Origin: Bacteroidales bacterium
GTDB taxonomy: Bacteria; Bacteroidota; Bacteroidia; Bacteroidales; UBA3824
Length of the DNA: 42,672 bases
Direction: 5' to 3'
Assembly (NCBI GenBank): GCA_017960885.1
Contig: JAGCYI010000168.1
Span: 1 to 42,672 of the forward strand
Made by a program: the position numbers and the translations under genes. The notes below the pieces were generated by a model. It saw only the letters and a program-made list of their open reading frames with translations, was not told the origin of the DNA and searched no databases. This document shows, piece after piece, positions 33,339-41,437 of the stretch. Numbering within the stretch: the first letter of the stretch is position 1; each line of letters opens with the position of its first letter.

Positions 33339-33365
33339 AATTACTAACCAATAAAAAAATCTTTG

Positions 33366-33437
33366 TAGCCCCATGGAGAATCGAACTCCAATTCCCAGAT
33401 TGAGAATCTGATTTCCTAACCGTTAGAAGATAGGGCC
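33366..33437 (-). tRNA. tRNA-Glu (anticodon CTC)
   Basis: On the minus strand a 72-base cloverleaf folds well. The acceptor pairs GGCCCTA with TGGGGCT (two G:U pairs) and has discriminator A. The D arm contains TCTAACGGTTAGGA. The anticodon arm is TCAGA-TTCTCAA-TCTGG with anticodon CTC. The T arm contains GGAGTTCGATTCTCC. CCA is not encoded. The anticodon reads GAG. A -7-like TATCTTTG at 33457-33464 precedes it by 20 bases. Confidence 0.92.
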
Positions 33438-33456
33438 GTTGTTCTCATTTGCGGTG

Positions 33457-33464
33457 CAAAGATA
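33457..33464 (-). promoter_or_regulatory. -7 element of tRNA-Glu
   Basis: TATCTTTG on the minus strand fits the consensus and lies 20 bases before the first tRNA base. No -33 TTTG at normal spacing was found. Confidence 0.45.
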
Positions 33465-33506
33465 AGCACATAATTTACAATAAAAAAAATATTTTTGTAT
33501 TTTTTT

Positions 33507-34622
33507 TTAAGAATCTGTGTCTATATCTCTAAATCTACTTATAATCAGAGCATTCCGTTTTTCAATTAATTTATTTATATCATCCTCGTATCGCTGAGGA
33601 TTGTTCTTAGATTTCAATCGGTAGATATCGTCGTTGATTTCGTCGATCCGCCACTGCTTCACGTTGGTCTCCTTTTCAATAAGGTCGAGCGACGAAACCA
33701 CCACATTCTTAACAATTTCGCCAAGCTGTTCTTCCATATCCCTAAACACCATGTCGGCAATCTTGGAAGTGATATTTTTCAACACATCGGCGCCTTGTTG
33801 CGAAACTATGTCCTCAATAACACCGCTTATAGTTTCGTATGCAGTGGCGGCAACCGATTTTTCTATAACTCCACGTATCGACGTGCCAATCACCGGCATA
33901 GCAGTAAGCTTGGCAAGCTCGCGGTTGTTTTTAACGGCATCTTTCGCCTTCCGCTGTATATAATCCTTCAATTCATCTTTATACTCGTTGTAAGTGTTGG
34001 TAGAAACGTCGGCAAACTTGGTAAAAAACAAATCTATAACCTTATCTTTCTGAGGCTCCACCACGTCGCTCATAATAGCCTTGGAAATTGGTCGTCCCTC
34101 CTGAAAATCGTTGCGCACGCCACGGAGAACGTTGAGCACCACCCTGTCGGACACCTCTTCTATGATAATGTTGGCTATCTTGATCACCTTTTTTACTAGA
34201 TAGATACGCTGAAGGTCGAGAATGCGCATCTTGTCTAACCTTATAAATATAGAGAACACCCTCAGCAACCTGAAAAACAGCAGCGAGCCCGAAGGTATGC
34301 AGCCCAGAATATCGTACCAATGCGATATGGGATAGTCTAACACATGCTTTTTCTTTTTAAACACCGAAATCAACCAGCCCACAAGCAGGTCGGCGACATA
34401 TATCGCTACGAAAAACAGGTCGTATAAGTCGAAATTTTGATTTACTGGCAGATAAAAATCATAAAACGACGGCGTATACTCCATAAAGAACGACTGGAAC
34501 CAAGACATAGAAAACAACCAGTCGAAAAAAATCCACAGGAAATTCACAATCAGGACAATCATCAGAACCATGTCCCAAAAGAAATTCCTAAAAAGATATG
34601 CAAAGCCGCGCTTTTCGTTCAT
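33507..34622 (-). CDS. Membrane protein with voltage-sensor-like helices and long helical C-terminus
   Basis: The 371-aa protein has about four membrane segments in its first 150 residues: FFWDMVLMIVLIVNFLWIFF, DLYDLFFVAIYVADLLVGWL, WYDILGCIPSGSLLFF, then a segment FFRLLRVFSIFIRLDKMRIL with arginines at intervals, like a voltage-sensor S4. The pattern resembles the S1-S4 part of ion_trans proteins, but I see no pore loop or selectivity filter. The remaining 220 residues are amphipathic helices, some quite hydrophobic (IRGVIEKSVAATAYETISG), ending in a charged helix. It may be a sensor or membrane-remodelling protein rather than a channel. It is divergent from the SPFH-GYF gene. Function is not established. 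Confidence 0.6.
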   Translation of the reverse strand: MNEKRGFAYLFRNFFWDMVLMIVLIVNFLWIFFDWLFSMSWFQSFFMEYTPSFYDFYLPVNQNFDLYDLFFVAIYVADLLVGWLISVFKKKKHVLDYPISHWYDILGCIPSGSLLFFRLLRVFSIFIRLDKMRILDLQRIYLVKKVIKIANIIIEEVSDRVVLNVLRGVRNDFQEGRPISKAIMSDVVEPQKDKVIDLFFTKFADVSTNTYNEYKDELKDYIQRKAKDAVKNNRELAKLTAMPVIGTSIRGVIEKSVAATAYETISGVIEDIVSQQGADVLKNITSKIADMVFRDMEEQLGEIVKNVVVSSLDLIEKETNVKQWRIDEINDDIYRLKSKNNPQRYEDDINKLIEKRNALIISRFRDIDTDS

Positions 34623-34790
34623 AACTTTAAAATTTTAGGCAAATCTAAAAAAAATATCAATACACCTTGATTAAATTGTAGGATAAAAAATCAAATAATG
34701 AAACCCGAGAGAAATAAAAAAAATATAACGCGCTAATATTCAAACCATAGCAAAAAAAATAAAAAAAATTTGTATTTTTTCATCAAAAAA

Positions 34791-34823
34791 CTTGACACGG
34801 TATTTCAATTTTTCTTATCTTTA
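34791..34823 (+). promoter_or_regulatory. Probable promoter of the SPFH-GYF gene
   Basis: CTTG (34791-34794), 21 bases and TATCTTTA (34816-34823) approximate the Bacteroidota consensus; TTGACA at 34792 with TATCTT also resembles a sigma70 pair. The 80-base leader contains a small hairpin GCCGTT-CA-AACGGC at 34851-34864. Confidence 0.4.
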
Positions 34824-34903
34824 ACAACAAAATAAACGAAAAAAACAGAGGCCGTTCAAACGGCATCCTATAATAATTAACATAAATCTAAAAGACAATA
34901 GAC

Positions 34904-36058
34904 ATGGGATTATTCGACAAAGCAAAAGAACTGATCAAAGGCGAGCTTATCGACGTTGTAGAATGGCTCGACAACTCGCAAGACACGATCGTACACCGTT
35001 TTGACCGTCGCAACGATGGCGCAATCAAAAACGGCGCACAGCTTACCGTTAGGGAGTCGCAGGTAGCGGTTTTCGTTAACGAAGGCGAAATTGGTGACAT
35101 TTTCCAGCCTGGACGTTACGAGCTTACTACCAACAACATGCCCGTACTTACCAAACTCAAAAGTTGGAAATACGGTTTCGACTCGCCATTCAAATGCGAA
35201 ATTTACTTTGTAAACACCAAAGTATTCACCGCGCAGAAATGGGGTACACCAGCCAACTTCTATGTAAGAGACCAAGATTTTGGTCGTGTAACAATCAGAG
35301 CCTTCGGCACTTACTCTATGCAGGTAACCGATGCAGGCAAACTGATCCAGAAGCTTTCGGGTACAAACGGCGAATATAAGACACAAGACATTGCCGAAGA
35401 ACTCCGCAGCATCATCGTAACCAATTTCGTTTCTACTATCGGCGAAAGCGGCAAATCACTGCTCGACTTTGCTGCCGCACAGAGCGAAATGTCAAAGGCT
35501 GTAGAGCAGCGCATCAACCAAGAATCTGACTACGGTTTGACATTCACCAAGTTCCTCATCTCAAGCATCACTCTTCCCGAAGAGCTCCAGAAGAAACTCG
35601 ACGAAGGCACCGGCATGAACATGCTCGGCGACATGAACAAATACCAGCAGATGAGCATGGCAGACGCTATGAAGGCTGCAGCAAGCAACCCCGGTAGTGG
35701 CGGCGGCATGGAAGGCATGATGGGCATGATGATGATGAACAACATGATGCAGAATCAGCAGATGATGAACCAGCAGATGATGCACCAGCAAAACCCGTAC
35801 GGTCAACAAGGCTACGGACAGCCAGCAGCTCCTCCCCCGCCCCCGATGATGTCGCAATACTATGTGGCTATCAACGGTCAGCAGCAGGGTCCATTCCCGA
35901 TTCAAACATTGCAGCAGATGGCAGCGCAGGGACAGTTCACTCAGAACACCCAGGTTTGGAAACAGGGCATGGCTACATGGGCAGCAGCAAACACAGTGGC
36001 AGAATTGTCGCAAGTGTTCGGCGCAGTTCCTCCGCCCCCACCCCCGCCAGCTGTCTAA
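34904..36058 (+). CDS. SPFH-domain (YdjI/virion core-like) protein with C-terminal GYF_2 domain
   Basis: The 384-aa protein starts with an SPFH_2-type domain (about 25-230): GRYELTTNNMPVLTKLKSWKYG is typical, given here as the blocks GRYELTTNNMPVLTKL and KSWKYGFDSPFK. Such proteins are thought to form membrane-associated oligomers. A methionine/glutamine-rich linker (about 265-305, with runs of M) and a proline run lead to a GYF_2-like domain (about 318-372, YYVAINGQQQGPFPIQTLQQ and a late tryptophan pair). The end is a seven-proline stretch. Many relatives carry a zinc ribbon at the C-terminus instead; here a separate zinc-ribbon membrane protein follows 84 bases later. No signal peptide or membrane helix is seen. 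Confidence 0.82.
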   Translation: MGLFDKAKELIKGELIDVVEWLDNSQDTIVHRFDRRNDGAIKNGAQLTVRESQVAVFVNEGEIGDIFQPGRYELTTNNMPVLTKLKSWKYGFDSPFKCEIYFVNTKVFTAQKWGTPANFYVRDQDFGRVTIRAFGTYSMQVTDAGKLIQKLSGTNGEYKTQDIAEELRSIIVTNFVSTIGESGKSLLDFAAAQSEMSKAVEQRINQESDYGLTFTKFLISSITLPEELQKKLDEGTGMNMLGDMNKYQQMSMADAMKAAASNPGSGGGMEGMMGMMMMNNMMQNQQMMNQQMMHQQNPYGQQGYGQPAAPPPPPMMSQYYVAINGQQQGPFPIQTLQQMAAQGQFTQNTQVWKQGMATWAAANTVAELSQVFGAVPPPPPPPAV

Positions 36059-36082
36059 TCATTAAATAAGAGTATTATTTTT

Positions 36083-36116
36083 AAAACGGGTCTTGAATAA
36101 CATCAAGACCTGTTTT
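36083..36116 (+). terminator. Hairpin between the SPFH-GYF and zinc-ribbon genes
   Basis: AAAACGGGTCTTGA (36083-36096) and TCAAGACCTGTTTT (36103-36116) form a 14-bp stem with one G:U pair and a 6-base loop, followed by a short T run. It probably ends or attenuates the SPFH transcript 26 bases before the next ATG. Confidence 0.75.
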
Positions 36117-36142
36117 TACATTTTTACTAAACACACATCATT

Positions 36143-37255
36143 ATGGAATTAGAACCTCAACCACCGCAACTATCCGAAACTAACCAGAATACAATATCGT
36201 GCAAAGACTGCGGCGCCAAGCTTACTTTTGCGCCTGGCTCGCTTAGTCTCAAATGCGAATTCTGTGGAGCGGTCAACGAAATAGTTATCGACGAATCGGC
36301 ACGTGCCGAAGCCATTAAAGAAAACGACTATATGACCGCGCTCGAAAACCTTTCCGACGACCAAATAGAGGAAGTGCACACCGTAAAATGCAACTGCTGC
36401 GGTGCCACCACCACTTTCGACAACAACATCGTATCGGCTCAGTGCGATTTCTGCGGAAGTCCTATGGCTATCGACCAGAAATCCACATCAAAGATGATCA
36501 AACCAAAAGCTATACTTCCGTTTGTTGTGCAGCAACGCAACAGCCACGAAGAATTTAAAAAATGGATCAAAAGCCTTTGGTTCGCTCCCTCGGCTCTCAA
36601 AAAATTTGCCGACGAACAACGCATTTCTGGCATCTACCTTCCCTACTGGACCTACGATGCCAACACAATCACCGACTACACCGGACGCCGCGGCGAAGAC
36701 TACACTGTTGAAGAAAAATACACCGACAGCCAAGGTCAAACCAAAACCCGCAACGTTACCAAAACCAATTGGTACAGAGCGCAAGGCAGGGTTAGAAACT
36801 CGTTCGACGACATCTTCGTAGTAGGCAGCAAAACATTGCCTTACAAATATTTAGACAATCTTGAACCCTGGAACCTCAAAGACCTTGTGCCTTACGACGA
36901 AAAGTTCCTCACCGGATTCAAAACAGAAACCTATAGCGTGGATATCAAGGCAGGATTCGAAGACGCGCAGCAAAAAATGCAAAGCACCATCGACAAAACT
37001 ATCAAAAAAGACATCGGTGGCGACCGTCAGGAAATCATAACTAAAAATATCCAATACAACGACATCACCTACAAGCATATCCTTTTGCCTGTGTGGATGA
37101 GCACCTACCGCTACAACGGCAAAGCATACCGCTTTATGATCAACGGTCAGAGTGGCAAAGTTTCTGGCGAACGTCCATACAGTGCAGGCAAGATTGCACT
37201 ACTGATATTAGCCATCGTAGCAGTAATCACAGCCCTCGTACTTATACTCAGATAA
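36143..37255 (+). CDS. Double zinc-ribbon protein with C-terminal membrane anchor
   Basis: The 370-aa protein has two zinc ribbons near the N-terminus. The first is C20/C23 with C38/C41; the second is C83/C86 (with an extra C85) with C101/C104. They are separated by an acidic linker. The central 200 residues, with LPFVVQQRNSHEEFKKWI and YLPYWTYDANTITDYTG, match a family often found beside SPFH/YdjI genes. It is sometimes mislabelled as replication factor Y because of the zinc ribbon. The C-terminus is one membrane helix (IALLILAIVAVITALVLIL), so the zinc ribbons face the cytoplasm. It likely works with the SPFH-GYF protein; the process is unknown. Confidence 0.78.
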   Translation: MELEPQPPQLSETNQNTISCKDCGAKLTFAPGSLSLKCEFCGAVNEIVIDESARAEAIKENDYMTALENLSDDQIEEVHTVKCNCCGATTTFDNNIVSAQCDFCGSPMAIDQKSTSKMIKPKAILPFVVQQRNSHEEFKKWIKSLWFAPSALKKFADEQRISGIYLPYWTYDANTITDYTGRRGEDYTVEEKYTDSQGQTKTRNVTKTNWYRAQGRVRNSFDDIFVVGSKTLPYKYLDNLEPWNLKDLVPYDEKFLTGFKTETYSVDIKAGFEDAQQKMQSTIDKTIKKDIGGDRQEIITKNIQYNDITYKHILLPVWMSTYRYNGKAYRFMINGQSGKVSGERPYSAGKIALLILAIVAVITALVLILR

Positions 37256-37276
37256 ATTTAGCCAACCCTACTAATC

Positions 37277-37308
37277 AACGCCATGCCTAAGTATGGCGTT
37301 TTTTTTTG
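37277..37308 (+). terminator. Terminator of the zinc-ribbon gene
   Basis: AACGCCAT (37277-37284) and ATGGCGTT (37293-37300) form a perfect 8-bp stem with an 8-base loop, followed by a run of T. Confidence 0.85.
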
Positions 37309-37341
37309 CTAAACAGAGTCCATATTATCCATAATCCTTCA

Positions 37342-37349
37342 TATCTTTG
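37342..37349 (+). promoter_or_regulatory. -7 element of the GH31 gene
   Basis: TATCTTTG fits TAnnTTTG and lies 21 bases before the ATG at 37371. No -33 TTTG at normal spacing is present. Confidence 0.45.
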
Positions 37350-37370
37350 CACTATACATACATCTAACTT

Positions 37371-40300
37371 ATGAAAACAAAGATAATCAGTATATTAGCA
37401 CTAACATTGCTATTTACAGCTTGCGAAGAAAACAATTCGTCATACATCACCACCACTAACGGAGTGGAAGTTAACGTTAAAAGCACAGGACAAAAAGTGC
37501 GTCTGCAAGTGGTGGGCGACAAAATTATCCGCGTGTCGGCCACCAAGGACGCTACTTTTAAAGACCCTCAGTCACTTGCCGTGGTAAACATAAACAACAT
37601 TCCAGAGTTTAAAACCGAACAAAACGGCGACACTGTAAAAATTTCTACTAACTATTTAATAGCAAATTTAATCACATCATCGGGAAAAGTTATCTTTACC
37701 CACTTGGATGGTAATGTAATACTTTCGGAAGCCGACAACGGACGCACTTTTGAGCCATATCAGGTAACGCAGGTTCACGCCAATGGAAAACCCGAAACCT
37801 ACAACGGATGGAGCTACCGCCAAGTGTTCGATAGTCCCGACGACGAGGCTTTCTACGGTCTTGGACAGCATCAAGCCGACGATTGGAACTACAAAGGCAA
37901 AAACGAGGAACTTTTCCAATACAACACCAAAGTATCGGTGCCGTTTGTGGTATCATCAAGAAACTACGGCGTTATGTTCGACTCTTACTCCTTTATGCGC
38001 TTTGGCAATCCTAATCCATACGCCGTACTCAAAGACCTTTTTACCCTTTACGACAAAGATGGCATCGAAGGCTCGCTCACCGGCACATACCACATCGAGG
38101 GGCAAGACCCAATTGTAAAACGCGAAGATTCATTATGTTACGAAGATTTCAAGACTGTCGGCCGACTTTTGCCCAAAGGGCTCGACAAGGCTACCGTTGT
38201 TATCGAAGGTGAATTACAACCCAAAGAATCAGGCGAATATCGTTTTCTTCACTACTATTCAGGTTATCAAACAATCAGTATCAACGGCAAATGTGTATAC
38301 AACAACGACATGCTCGGCGTAGACAACAAAATTTGGCGCACGGCATGGAACCCTAACGCACGCAAGTTTTCGGCAGTTATGGAAAAAGGCAAAAAATATC
38401 AGATACGCATAGAATGGACTCCCGACGGCGGCGAGGCATACTGCGGACTCCGCGCCTTGAAACCCGTTGACCCGAAAGAACAAAACCAGCTGTCGTTTTG
38501 GAGCGAAATGAACCAGCAACTCGATTACTACTTTATTGCAGGCAGCAACACCGACGAAGTGATTTCAGGTTACCGCACCATCACAGGCAAAGCACAGATC
38601 GCTCCCGAATGGCTTTTGGGATATTGGCAGAGCCGCGAACGATACAAAACCCAAGACGAAATTGTGGACGCTCTCAAAGGTTTCCGCAAACGCCATCTGC
38701 CTATCGACAACATTGTTATGGACTGGAACTATTGGGTAATAAACCAATGGGGAAGTTATGATTTTGACCCCGCGCGTTTTTCCAACCCTCAAAAAATGAT
38801 TGACGACATTCACGCCATGAACGCCAAAATTATGATTTCGTGCTGGCCAAAATTCTACCCAAACGTTGAGCATTTCAAAGAGCTAAACAACAAAGGATTT
38901 ATATATCAGCAGTCGCTCAAAGATTCTCTGCGCGATTGGCTTGCCGACCCGCTAAACGATTGGAAAGGATTTACTTACGCATTCTACGATGCTTATTCAC
39001 CCGAAGCTCGCAAGATATTCTGGCGTCAGCTCTACGACAAACTCGGCTCTATAGGCATGGACGCTTGGTGGATGGACGCTTCTGAACCAAACATCCGCGA
39101 CTGCACTCCGATGGAATACCGCAAACTACTCTGCGGGCCAACAGAACTTGGCTCGTCGGACGAATATTTCAACGCCTACTCTATCGTAAATGCTGAGGCA
39201 ATCTACGACGGTCAGCGTGGCTACGAAACTGCTATCGAGAAAAAAGGAATAGACAAAAAAGACGCTAAGGCACTGCAAGAGGCCTCCAATTGGAATCAAA
39301 ACGGATTCGACAATGAAGCAAACTTTTCGCCAAACAACAACCGCGTGTTTCTTCTCACCCGTTCGGGATTTTTGGGCGAACAACGATACTCCACAGCCAC
39401 TTGGAGCGGCGACATCGGTACTCGTTGGGAAGATTTAAAAGCGCAAATTACCGCAGGACTCAACTTCTCAATTTCAGGCATCCCGTATTGGAGTCAGGAC
39501 ATTGGCGGTTTTTCGGTTGAAAAACGTTTTGAGGTCGCTCAAAACACTTATAACAAAACAAAAAAAGAAACCGAAGATTTAAAAGAATGGCGCGAACTCA
39601 ACGTACGTTGGCATCAGGTAGGCGCATTTGCTCCAATGTATCGCAGCCACGGTCAGTTCCCCTTCCGCGAACCATGGAACATCGCACCAGAAAACTCAGA
39701 AACTTACAAATCAATAAAGTATTATCTTGATTTGCGTTACCAGTTAATGCCTTACATTTACTCGCTGGCAGCCAAGGTGCATTTCAACGACTATACAATA
39801 ATGCGTCCACTCGTAATGGATTTTGGCACCGACAAAAACGTGCTCAACATCGCTTATCAGTTTATGTTCGGACCCTCAATTATGGTAAATCCAGTTTACA
39901 AATATAAAGAGCGTGAACGTGAAGTTTATTTTCCAAAAGGCGAAATATGGTACGATTTCTACAATGGTACAGTGGTGTCGCAAGGCGGTGAAAGCAAGAT
40001 AGTTGCCGCTCCTTACAATCGTATTCCGCTGTTTGTACGCAGCGGCTCAATCATTCCGTTTGGACCATCCATTGAGTATACACGCCAAAAACCTGCCGAC
40101 AATATCCGTCTATACGTTTATGCGGGCTCTGACGGTGGATTCACCCTCTACGAAGACGAAGGCACTAACTACGGCTACGAAGCAGGACGTTTCGCAAAAA
40201 TCAAGTTTTCATACAACGAATCGGCACAGACACTCACCATAGCCGACCGCGAAGGCGATTTTCCCGGTATGTTGAAACAAAGGACATTCACAGTAGTGGC

Positions 40301-40376
40301 AGTGTCACCAGCAAACGCCAAAGGCAAAGAAATTACAGTTAAATACGACGGCAAGAAACAAGAAATAGAATTATAG
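37371..40376 (+). CDS. GH31 alpha-glycosidase lipoprotein with inserted PA14-like domain
   Basis: The 1001-aa protein has a lipoprotein signal (ILALTLLFTAC, Cys18), so it should be anchored at the outer or periplasmic membrane face. After the N-terminal galactose-mutarotase-like domain, residues about 225-370 form a PA14-like insertion (EGELQPKESGEYRFLHYYSG, then ISINGKCVYNND). The GH31 barrel follows with nucleophile D569 in AWWMDASEP and acid/base D681 in WSGDIGTRWEDL. A DUF5110-type beta domain closes the protein. WMDASEP and the PA14 insertion resemble alpha-xylosidases such as CjXyl31A, so xyloglucan oligosaccharides are possible substrates; alpha-glucosidase activity cannot be excluded. 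No SusC/SusD pair is nearby. Confidence 0.88.
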   Translation: MKTKIISILALTLLFTACEENNSSYITTTNGVEVNVKSTGQKVRLQVVGDKIIRVSATKDATFKDPQSLAVVNINNIPEFKTEQNGDTVKISTNYLIANLITSSGKVIFTHLDGNVILSEADNGRTFEPYQVTQVHANGKPETYNGWSYRQVFDSPDDEAFYGLGQHQADDWNYKGKNEELFQYNTKVSVPFVVSSRNYGVMFDSYSFMRFGNPNPYAVLKDLFTLYDKDGIEGSLTGTYHIEGQDPIVKREDSLCYEDFKTVGRLLPKGLDKATVVIEGELQPKESGEYRFLHYYSGYQTISINGKCVYNNDMLGVDNKIWRTAWNPNARKFSAVMEKGKKYQIRIEWTPDGGEAYCGLRALKPVDPKEQNQLSFWSEMNQQLDYYFIAGSNTDEVISGYRTITGKAQIAPEWLLGYWQSRERYKTQDEIVDALKGFRKRHLPIDNIVMDWNYWVINQWGSYDFDPARFSNPQKMIDDIHAMNAKIMISCWPKFYPNVEHFKELNNKGFIYQQSLKDSLRDWLADPLNDWKGFTYAFYDAYSPEARKIFWRQLYDKLGSIGMDAWWMDASEPNIRDCTPMEYRKLLCGPTELGSSDEYFNAYSIVNAEAIYDGQRGYETAIEKKGIDKKDAKALQEASNWNQNGFDNEANFSPNNNRVFLLTRSGFLGEQRYSTATWSGDIGTRWEDLKAQITAGLNFSISGIPYWSQDIGGFSVEKRFEVAQNTYNKTKKETEDLKEWRELNVRWHQVGAFAPMYRSHGQFPFREPWNIAPENSETYKSIKYYLDLRYQLMPYIYSLAAKVHFNDYTIMRPLVMDFGTDKNVLNIAYQFMFGPSIMVNPVYKYKEREREVYFPKGEIWYDFYNGTVVSQGGESKIVAAPYNRIPLFVRSGSIIPFGPSIEYTRQKPADNIRLYVYAGSDGGFTLYEDEGTNYGYEAGRFAKIKFSYNESAQTLTIADREGDFPGMLKQRTFTVVAVSPANAKGKEITVKYDGKKQEIEL

Positions 40377-40399
40377 CCGCTTCAAAACACAACACACAG

Positions 40400-40432
40400 G
40401 TCACTGTACAAGTTTTTTTGCACGGTGGCTTT
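40400..40432 (+). terminator. Possible terminator of the GH31 gene
   Basis: CACTGTAC (40402-40409) and GCACGGTG (40420-40427) form an imperfect stem with one mismatch and one G:U pair, followed by a T-rich tract. Confidence 0.45.
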
Positions 40433-40503
40433 TATTTTTTCAAAAAAAAACGTATAATTGCACCGTTATTGCAGTAGGTAATTAAAACCAAAAACACGCA
40501 ACA

Positions 40504-41424
40504 ATGAAAAAGATTATTACAACCGCCGTGATGGCTTGCCTTTTTATGGCGGCTACGGCACAGGAAAACATTAATCCCACTGAGGAAATAAAAAAACAAC
40601 TCAGTAGCGACGAACTTACACGATATGAAAACGCCGAAGCAATCAAAGCCAAAGGCGACAACCTCATGCAGCAAGCGGTTACCAAGCAAAACCAGTCAGA
40701 CAAACTAAAAGCGCAGGCTGCAAAACTTAAGAAAGGAAAGGCGAAAAAACTCAACAAACAGGCCGACGCCATCGACGACGCCGTGGCTACACAGAAAAAC
40801 TCGGCTTATTCTCAATACGCACAAGCCGATAGAGAATTTTATGCAGTGTATTCGCAAAACCTCGAAAACCTTATGGAGACCTGCCCCGCCAACAAAAGAT
40901 CGTCGGCAGAATCGCACATTTCGGAGGCTGAAACATATTTTGCCAACGCCGAAGACCGCCTAAAACGCGTCCCCGCTGGCAAAAAGATTACTCCGCTGCA
41001 AATTATGAAGGTAAAAGAAGAGGCCGACAAATCATTTAACGACGCCCTCGACAACTGCGTACAGGCTTACGCCGATATTCTTGGCTGGTACGACAAAAAA
41101 GAAGAGCCCAAACCTCAGCCCGTAATTGCTCAGGAGCCGCCCAAGCCTGTCGACAAAATTATTTACAAAGTGCAGATTGCCGCCGACGACAAACCCCTGA
41201 CAATCGAATATCTGCGCAAGATTTATCCCTCTACCGAAGGTCTCAACAACGAACTTGTTGACGGCATTTACAGATATTCCGTAGGATTTTTCAATACATA
41301 CGAAGAAGCCGACAAAGCCCGCAAAGAAATCATTGCCAAAGGCGTAACAACAGGAGTATTTGTGGTTGCATACAAAAACGGCAAAAGGGTAAGCGATATC
41401 TCCGAAGTATACACCGCTGAGTAG
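40504..41424 (+). CDS. Exported protein with helical core and C-terminal SPOR-like domain
   Basis: The 306-aa protein has a signal peptide (IITTAVMACLFMAATAQ). A helical, lysine-, alanine- and glutamine-rich region to about 200 includes a tandem pattern like KAQAAKLKKGKAKKLNKQAD. A proline-rich hinge (KKEEPKPQPVIAQEPPKP) leads to a C-terminal domain (about 218-300): IYKVQIAAD, RYSVGFFNTYEEADKARKEI and GVFVVAYKNGKRV. This resembles SPOR domains, which bind denuded peptidoglycan. It could be a cell-envelope or division-site factor. I do not recognise a named family for the whole protein. It is followed 13 bases later by folP. Confidence 0.65.
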   Translation: MKKIITTAVMACLFMAATAQENINPTEEIKKQLSSDELTRYENAEAIKAKGDNLMQQAVTKQNQSDKLKAQAAKLKKGKAKKLNKQADAIDDAVATQKNSAYSQYAQADREFYAVYSQNLENLMETCPANKRSSAESHISEAETYFANAEDRLKRVPAGKKITPLQIMKVKEEADKSFNDALDNCVQAYADILGWYDKKEEPKPQPVIAQEPPKPVDKIIYKVQIAADDKPLTIEYLRKIYPSTEGLNNELVDGIYRYSVGFFNTYEEADKARKEIIAKGVTTGVFVVAYKNGKRVSDISEVYTAE

Positions 41425-41437
41425 TACACACTTAATA

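Noticed and set aside
36143..37255. Primosomal protein N' / replication factor Y
   Set aside because: Only the zinc ribbons are alike; there is no helicase domain, and a membrane anchor ends the protein.
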